From Treponema sp. (lineage in GTDB: Bacteria > Spirochaetota > Spirochaetia > Treponematales > Rectinemataceae): 19,474 nucleotides of DNA. Every line of letters begins with the position of its first letter. Position 1 is the first letter of the stretch. The position numbers and the translations under genes are program-made. The notes under the pieces are model-generated. The model was given only the letters and a program-made list of their open reading frames with translations, ran no database searches and was not told the DNA's origin. The stretch covers positions 1 to 19,474 of the forward strand of contig JAAYWE010000143.1 of assembly GCA_012516755.1 (NCBI GenBank), in the 5' to 3' direction. Of the stretch, positions 15,050 to 19,474 are shown piece by piece.

Positions 15050-16336
15050 ATGTATCTTAAGACATCAATAGTTTTGGCTGCCATGGTCGTCTCATTCGCG
15101 CTTTCTAGCTGGAAGCTAAAATCACCTGAGATTTCGATGGTGATAACCGCTATTGTGGGTGCGCTGGTTGCGGGGCTTGGCTTGCCTGTACGGATTCTCG
15201 TAGAAGGACTGTTCACAAATTTCGATCTCGCTATCTTGTTTGTCTGTGCGTCAGTATTCATCAATATCTATTCATATTCAGGGTCAATTAATATAGTGAC
15301 AAGAAAATTAGTCCAACGCGTAGACAATAAGTGGGTACTCCTGATCTGTATGGCCGTCTTTATGCTAATTCCGGGAGCGCTGACAGGAGCGGGGAGCGTC
15401 TCGGTATTTGTGGTTGGCGGTCTTGTGGCTACGGTTGTTCGATATATGGGGCTTTCGGACAGAAAGACCGCGGCTTTCGTATTCATCTTTGCCATTCTCT
15501 CTGCCGCTGCTCCACCCATCAATATTTGGACCATGATGATGACTGCGCAGGCAAACATGCCATATGTGGGATTTGAAAAGCTTCTGCTTATTCCCATTCT
15601 GATTGTAGGTGCATTTACAATAATCTACCTCGGCCACGGTACAAAGCCTGAAAGCAAAGAAAAAATACTTGCGGAGCTTCCTGAAGCAGCATCGGACATG
15701 GGCTGGTTTAGAATTTTATGTCCACCAGTTGTTCTAATAGCTTTAATACTTCTGTCTTTGTACACGCCTTTTTCTATACCGGTTCTGGGGCTTCCTCTAA
15801 TGTTTGTGATTGCCGCGATCGCCGCTATTCTATGTAACCCGAAAAAAGTATCGTTTAAGGAGTATTACGGCGTTATTGCGGGCACCATCGAGCAGATTTT
15901 TCCATTGGTTGCTACGGTAATAAGCGTTGGGGTACTTATAAACGTAATGGCAGCGACCGGTGTGCGCGGGCTTCTTAGCATTACTTTTATAACGCTGCCA
16001 ATGATTCTCATATTCTTCACTGTGCTATTGTTTTGCCCCTTTGCACAAGGATGCCTCAGCTATGGAAGCGCGATCATTTTCGGTACTCCGCTTATTTTTA
16101 TGTTCAATGCAGCAGGCATGGATACTACAGTGATATGTGCTGCGTTAAGCCTCATCTTCCCTATCGGCGATTGTCTTCCTCCCTCGAGAATTGTAGGTCG
16201 TGTCTCCATCGAGACAGTGGGTTATAAAGGCTCTTATATGTCTTTCCTAAAACAGATATTGCTGCCTTTATTGGTGCTTGGAGGTTTGGCACTTATCATG
16301 CTGATTATTCCTAACAAGCTCAGTTTCCTTAAATGA
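15050..16336 (+). CDS. TRAP large-subunit-like multi-pass permease (cassette B)
   Basis: A 428-aa multi-spanning permease and paralogue of the one at 1335-2606. Matching landmarks fall at the same positions: LVEGLFTNFD (50-59, LVEGTFGYID in A), IPGALTGAGS (107-116), AAPPINIW (153-160), ANMPYVGFE (168-176), VMAATGVRG in the second half, and IGDCLPPSRIVGR near the C terminus. Both proline-containing half-repeats expected of this transporter superfamily are present. The residues around them differ from copy A (APPINIWTMMM against APPVNIPVMII; DCLPPSR against DFMPPTA), which suggests a different substrate. AGAAGGA lies 5 nt before the ATG. The mini membrane protein follows after 10 nt. Transport function is solid; TRAP naming is by similarity of hairpin motifs. 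Confidence 0.8.
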   Translation: MYLKTSIVLAAMVVSFALSSWKLKSPEISMVITAIVGALVAGLGLPVRILVEGLFTNFDLAILFVCASVFINIYSYSGSINIVTRKLVQRVDNKWVLLICMAVFMLIPGALTGAGSVSVFVVGGLVATVVRYMGLSDRKTAAFVFIFAILSAAAPPINIWTMMMTAQANMPYVGFEKLLLIPILIVGAFTIIYLGHGTKPESKEKILAELPEAASDMGWFRILCPPVVLIALILLSLYTPFSIPVLGLPLMFVIAAIAAILCNPKKVSFKEYYGVIAGTIEQIFPLVATVISVGVLINVMAATGVRGLLSITFITLPMILIFFTVLLFCPFAQGCLSYGSAIIFGTPLIFMFNAAGMDTTVICAALSLIFPIGDCLPPSRIVGRVSIETVGYKGSYMSFLKQILLPLLVLGGLALIMLIIPNKLSFLK

Positions 16337-16346
16337 GGAGAAACAA

Positions 16347-16520
16347 ATGGTTTTTCTTGAACAAGTAATACATATAATCTATTTCATTTTTGCTGCTTTT
16401 ATAGGCTTTTTCCTCCTTAGGAATTTATTCAAGAGGACATCACGTACAGGCCGAGTGTATGACATCGTATATGCCTACTGCATTATTCCCTTTCTTCTGC
16501 GCGTGCTGGGCATCAAATGA
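16347..16520 (+). CDS. Small two-helix membrane protein, 57 aa (cassette B)
   Basis: An ATG at 16347 with GAGGAG 6 nt upstream, overlapping the end of the permease gene, and a TGA at 16518-16520. The product has an N-terminal hydrophobic helix (about 5-25, VIHIIYFIFAAFIGFFLL), a basic loop FKRTSRTGR, and a second hydrophobic stretch ending PFLLRVLGIK. Size, topology and ending parallel the 47-aa product at 1169-1312, which ends PLLLRLLMIK. Spacing is tight on both sides (10 and 12 nt), consistent with coordinated synthesis with the permease and hydrolase. It is too short for DctQ. Probably a small accessory subunit of the permease; no known family is recognised. Confidence 0.78.
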   Translation: MVFLEQVIHIIYFIFAAFIGFFLLRNLFKRTSRTGRVYDIVYAYCIIPFLLRVLGIK

Positions 16521-16532
16521 GAGGATGGAATT

Positions 16533-17720
16533 ATGAAAAAGAATAATAGCATGGGGGAGAAGCAATCTTTTCCATATTTTAAGGTGATATGCCTTGTAAT
16601 CGCACTGATATTTGCTTTCTTCGGAGGAAGGGAATTCTACGAACTCAGGCACTTTAAAGAGACCTTTGTCTCGGCTCCTGGTTTGACCGAGGTAAAGATG
16701 CTGAGCGATTACCTTTCGAGTCTCAAAGGAACATGGATGGATACTCCGATATTTGTCTACGATTCAGGTGTACCTGGAGGCAATATTCTTTACATGGCCA
16801 ATGTCCATCCTTATGAGCCGGCTACCAGCCTTTCGGCTTATATTTTGATGGAGAATATCAATGTAACCAAGGGGAAGGTTTTCGTAATACCTCAGGGCAA
16901 CAGAAGTGGATCGACTACAGGCATGCTGGGTAACGCTTATCCTAAGTTCTTTCATGTTCCGACATCTTTCGGAGAGAAAACGCTGCGAATCGGAGATCGT
17001 GGAACGAATCCTCTCGATCAATGGCCTGATCCTTTTACATTTGTCCATTACCCATCGAGACAGAATTTGGCCTATCAGGATATTCGCAATATGAATCGGA
17101 CCTATCCAGGAAGGGAAAATGGTACTCTCACGGAGCGAGCCTCCTATGCAATAATGGAGCTTATCCGTAAGGAAAATATCGACCTATCTATAGACGTTCA
17201 CGAAGCATCTATTATGTATCCTGTGGTAGCCACCTATGTGGCACACGAGCGTTCGTTTGACATTGCAATGATGGCAGCAATGATGCTTACGGCTACCAGT
17301 TTTGATATGAAATGCGAGTCTTCTCCAAAAGGTCTACGTGGATTGTCTCATCGCGAATGGGGCGATTTCAGCGATACTCTTGCCGTGCTCATGGAGACTC
17401 CGGAGCCTTTTATCGATCGAGTAGTGGGGCCTATGACAGAGGAGCTGTTCACTGAAGGGAAGGATGAATTTTTAGCTACCGCAGCGGAGCACGGACTCAC
17501 TTATGTTCCATATGACCTCGAGTTTGGTTCTCCTCTTTGGTATCGCTGTGGAAGACACCTTTCAGGAGCTCTTGAAGTGATCAATCAGATGAATCAGTTC
17601 TATCCGGAAAAGGAAGTCATCGTTGAGTGGCCGACTTACGAAGATCTAAAAGAGCATGATTGTGGGTACTTCTTTCACGATCCTGATAAAGCGGATCCCA
17701 ATTTCGTATTCGAGATATAA
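16533..17720 (+). CDS. Membrane-anchored succinylglutamate desuccinylase/aspartoacylase-like zinc hydrolase (cassette B)
   Basis: A 395-aa paralogue of the enzyme at 28-1155. A hydrophobic anchor at 16-31 follows a polar, Lys-containing N terminus, which points to an N-in anchor with an outward-facing catalytic domain. The zinc ligands are H92 and E95 in NVHPYEP and H223 in DVHEAS. Substrate-site arginine and asparagines lie in RNMNRTYPGR (185-194), and E288 in VLMETPE is the likely catalytic base. NPLDQWPDP and GLSHREWGDFSDT-like blocks are shared with copy A. The GG-T before the first zinc histidine in copy A is AN-V here, a difference right at the metal site. GAGG lies about 10 nt before the ATG. 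It ends the cassette; the secreted C69 peptidase begins 147 nt later. Enzyme class is clear, substrate unknown. Confidence 0.85.
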   Translation: MKKNNSMGEKQSFPYFKVICLVIALIFAFFGGREFYELRHFKETFVSAPGLTEVKMLSDYLSSLKGTWMDTPIFVYDSGVPGGNILYMANVHPYEPATSLSAYILMENINVTKGKVFVIPQGNRSGSTTGMLGNAYPKFFHVPTSFGEKTLRIGDRGTNPLDQWPDPFTFVHYPSRQNLAYQDIRNMNRTYPGRENGTLTERASYAIMELIRKENIDLSIDVHEASIMYPVVATYVAHERSFDIAMMAAMMLTATSFDMKCESSPKGLRGLSHREWGDFSDTLAVLMETPEPFIDRVVGPMTEELFTEGKDEFLATAAEHGLTYVPYDLEFGSPLWYRCGRHLSGALEVINQMNQFYPEKEVIVEWPTYEDLKEHDCGYFFHDPDKADPNFVFEI

Positions 17721-17782
17721 GCGAAAATAAAAAGAATAGAAGAATGACATGGTGTCGAAGATATTTGGAATTTGGCTCTATA

Positions 17783-17852
17783 CCGCGGCTATCTGAGATA
17801 GGATAACTTATCAAAAGATAAGCGGAGACAAGAGAATATGGGGAATTCCCCA
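17783..17852 (+). promoter_or_regulatory. Structured leader before the secreted C69 gene
   Basis: Three dyads lie in series in the 147-bp gap after cassette B: CTATC-TGA-GATAG (17789-17801), CTTATC-AAAA-GATAAG (17807-17822) and the perfect 14-bp palindrome TGGGGAATTCCCCA (17839-17852). CCGC (17783-17786) can also pair with GCGG (17822-17825) to enclose the first two hairpins as a small three-way junction, sharing one base with the second. The palindrome ends 2 nt before the AAAGGAG ribosome-binding site (17855-17861). This could tune translation or provide an operator. It matches no riboswitch class I know. Confidence 0.45.
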
Positions 17853-17867
17853 AGAAAGGAGTATGAT

Positions 17868-19472
17868 ATGAAGAAATTTGTAGTGCTGCTGATGATAGCC
17901 CTATTCGTATTTAGTGCGCAGTCATCGTTTGCATGCACTATTGTCGGCGTTGGCGCAGATGCAACTGTAGATCGTTCGACAATAGTAACTCACAACGACG
18001 ATTCTACATCGGCAGATTTTCGCCTTTGGATAATTCCGGGGCAAGAATGGCCGGAAGGGTCGACTCGCGATCTTGTCATCGACTCGCATAACTATGGAGA
18101 TTTTGGCAAATATCCCGAAGTGAAGGATTATGGAAATGGCATGCTAGTCTCCGAGATTCCTCAAGCTTCTGAGACCTATGCCTATTTCCATTCTCGTTAT
18201 TCATTTATTAACGAGAAAGGCGTGGCAATGGGCGAGAGCACATTCAATTTCGATCAATCGACGGATCTCCGCAAGAAGACCTATAAGCTGATCTTTGGAA
18301 ACAACACAGGTCTTATCGATTGTTGGAATGCTCAAGATATCGCTCTAGAGCGAGCATCCACAGCTCGAGAAGCCATTCAAATCATGGGAGATTTGGTGGA
18401 AAAATACGGATGGAAAGATCCCGGCGAGACAATGGATGTGGCTGATGGCAAAGAAGTATGGATTGCTGAATTCTACGGGCTGGACCTTTGGGCAGCGGTC
18501 CGCATTCCATCCAATGCGTTCTTTGTTGCGGCGAACAGGGCACGCATAGATCATATAGATTTTAATGATCATGAGAACTATATGTATTCTCCGAACATAA
18601 AGAGTTTTGCTATAGAGAACGGTCTCTGGTCTGAAGATTCCGGAGTTCCCTTCTCACCAGCCGAGATATATGCGCCTTATGAGGGGCTCTATAGTACCCG
18701 ACGCGAGTGGAGAGCTCTAAGCCTTGTAGCGCCCTCTCTAAATCTCGATCCTGATGCAAAGCGTTTTCCCCTCTGGGTCATTCCGGAAAAAAAGCTTTCT
18801 GTGCAAGATGTATTAGAGATTTGCGGTGACTATTATCAGGGGACACCTTATGATCTTTCTCTGGCTCCTGAGGCTGGTCCTTATGGCGATGCCCTTAACC
18901 CCTACCATAAGGAGAGATCGATCAATCTCTTTAGAACCTGCTATGTAATGATAGCAAATATAAAAGATCGGTTACCTGACCCTGTGAAATGTCTTGTGTG
19001 GTATGGATATGGTGCTGCCGATACAACCTATATAACGCCGCTCTGGCCAACCATGAAAGAATTGCCTGAGTTCTATAGAACCGGAAGTCGTTTTGAAGAA
19101 TTCCGTCGAGATTCAGGTTGGTGGACAAACTCATATGTCCAGCAGACAGCCAGAAGCAACTACCAAAGCGCGGTAAAGGAAATTCACAATTTCCGTAACC
19201 CAAGACTTGCTACTCTTTATACGGTTACCGAAGAAATACAGAATACGGCCGCGAGTTTGATCAAGGACGGAAAAGAGAAGGAAGCGCTCGATCTTGTATC
19301 TTCCTTTGCTTATACTACCGCAGTGAAATGGCATGATGACTGGCTCAAGTTTGGCGATGAGCTGTATGGAACCTACATGTGGGGATATAAGGATATGAAG
19401 TCTCAGCCCCCGAGCGCCTGGTGGAACGAGATAATGCAAAAGGCTCCCAGAAACCCTGTTCCATTCAAGTGA
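17868..19472 (+). CDS. Secreted C69 family dipeptidase
   Basis: A 534-aa Ntn-hydrolase of the C69 (PepD) family. I start it at the ATG at 17868, which has AAAGGAG 6 nt upstream and gives a clean signal peptide; an upstream ATG at 17838 lies inside the palindrome and lacks a ribosome-binding site. Signal cleavage after SSFA (residue 22) exposes Cys23 of CTIVGVGADATVDRST as the catalytic N-terminal nucleophile. The -3 serine argues against a lipobox. Further family blocks are THNDDST, VAMGESTFNF, EVWIAEFYG, FFVAANRARID and the C-terminal YLYG-like MWGYKDM. It follows cassette B on the same strand after a structured 147-nt gap. It should act outside the inner membrane on short peptides, possibly yielding substrates for the permease. 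The frame closes two bases before the window end, so the gene is complete. Confidence 0.92.
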   Translation: MKKFVVLLMIALFVFSAQSSFACTIVGVGADATVDRSTIVTHNDDSTSADFRLWIIPGQEWPEGSTRDLVIDSHNYGDFGKYPEVKDYGNGMLVSEIPQASETYAYFHSRYSFINEKGVAMGESTFNFDQSTDLRKKTYKLIFGNNTGLIDCWNAQDIALERASTAREAIQIMGDLVEKYGWKDPGETMDVADGKEVWIAEFYGLDLWAAVRIPSNAFFVAANRARIDHIDFNDHENYMYSPNIKSFAIENGLWSEDSGVPFSPAEIYAPYEGLYSTRREWRALSLVAPSLNLDPDAKRFPLWVIPEKKLSVQDVLEICGDYYQGTPYDLSLAPEAGPYGDALNPYHKERSINLFRTCYVMIANIKDRLPDPVKCLVWYGYGAADTTYITPLWPTMKELPEFYRTGSRFEEFRRDSGWWTNSYVQQTARSNYQSAVKEIHNFRNPRLATLYTVTEEIQNTAASLIKDGKEKEALDLVSSFAYTTAVKWHDDWLKFGDELYGTYMWGYKDMKSQPPSAWWNEIMQKAPRNPVPFK

Positions 19473-19474
19473 TA

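Noticed and set aside
15013..15637. Antisense ORFs of 83-109 aa over the cassette B permease
   Set aside because: Mirror readings of a hydrophobic gene; low-complexity Ser/Thr-rich products of the kind such shadows give.
28..17720. The inverted cassettes as arms of a composite transposon or a recent inverted duplication
   Set aside because: No transposase, terminal repeats or target-site duplications, and the copies are far too diverged at the protein level.

Overview
The window is 19.5 kb of densely coded bacterial chromosome with no RNA genes, insertion sequences, phage genes or CRISPR. GC looks moderate (mid-40s to about 50 % by eye). Several proteins have cleavable signal peptides, which suits a two-membrane, probably anaerobic, peptide- and glycan-using organism. 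The TPR protein, the alpha-glucan phosphorylase type and the possible relaxed lipobox in one exported protein make a spirochaete my best guess. That is weak inference only; nothing in the window fixes the taxon.

Left arm (1-6627, all minus strand), read in the direction of transcription: a cytoplasmic secernin-like C69 peptidase, an exported gamma-glutamyltransferase with its own terminator, then a four-gene cassette A. Cassette A holds a small exported protein (DUF6305-like), a 423-aa multi-pass permease resembling TRAP large subunits, an overlooked 47-aa two-helix membrane protein, and a membrane-anchored zinc hydrolase of the succinylglutamate desuccinylase/aspartoacylase (M14-like) superfamily.

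Centre (6736-14231, all plus strand): a translationally coupled three-gene operon (TPR protein, GT2 glycosyltransferase, PlsC-like acyltransferase) that probably makes a glycolipid or acylated glycoside. Next comes a DEAD-box-type protein whose ATPase motifs are all eroded (a pseudohelicase), behind a promoter-like element with a perfect 14-bp dyad in its spacer. An alpha-glucan phosphorylase follows.

Right arm (14269-19472, plus strand): a good sigma70-type promoter drives cassette B, a diverged paralogue of cassette A with the same gene order (exported protein, permease, 57-aa two-helix protein, zinc hydrolase). A secreted C69 peptidase follows behind a structured leader.

The main point is the cassette itself. 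Two diverged copies keep an order of four genes in which the usual TRAP partners (DctP binding protein, four-helix DctQ) are absent. A ~200-aa exported protein and a ~50-aa two-helix protein stand in their places, and a membrane-anchored hydrolase is always last. With GGT and two C69 peptidases beside them, the cassettes are best read as an uptake (or export) and hydrolysis system for gamma-glutamyl, N-acylated or short peptide-like compounds. The substrate is not determined by the sequence.
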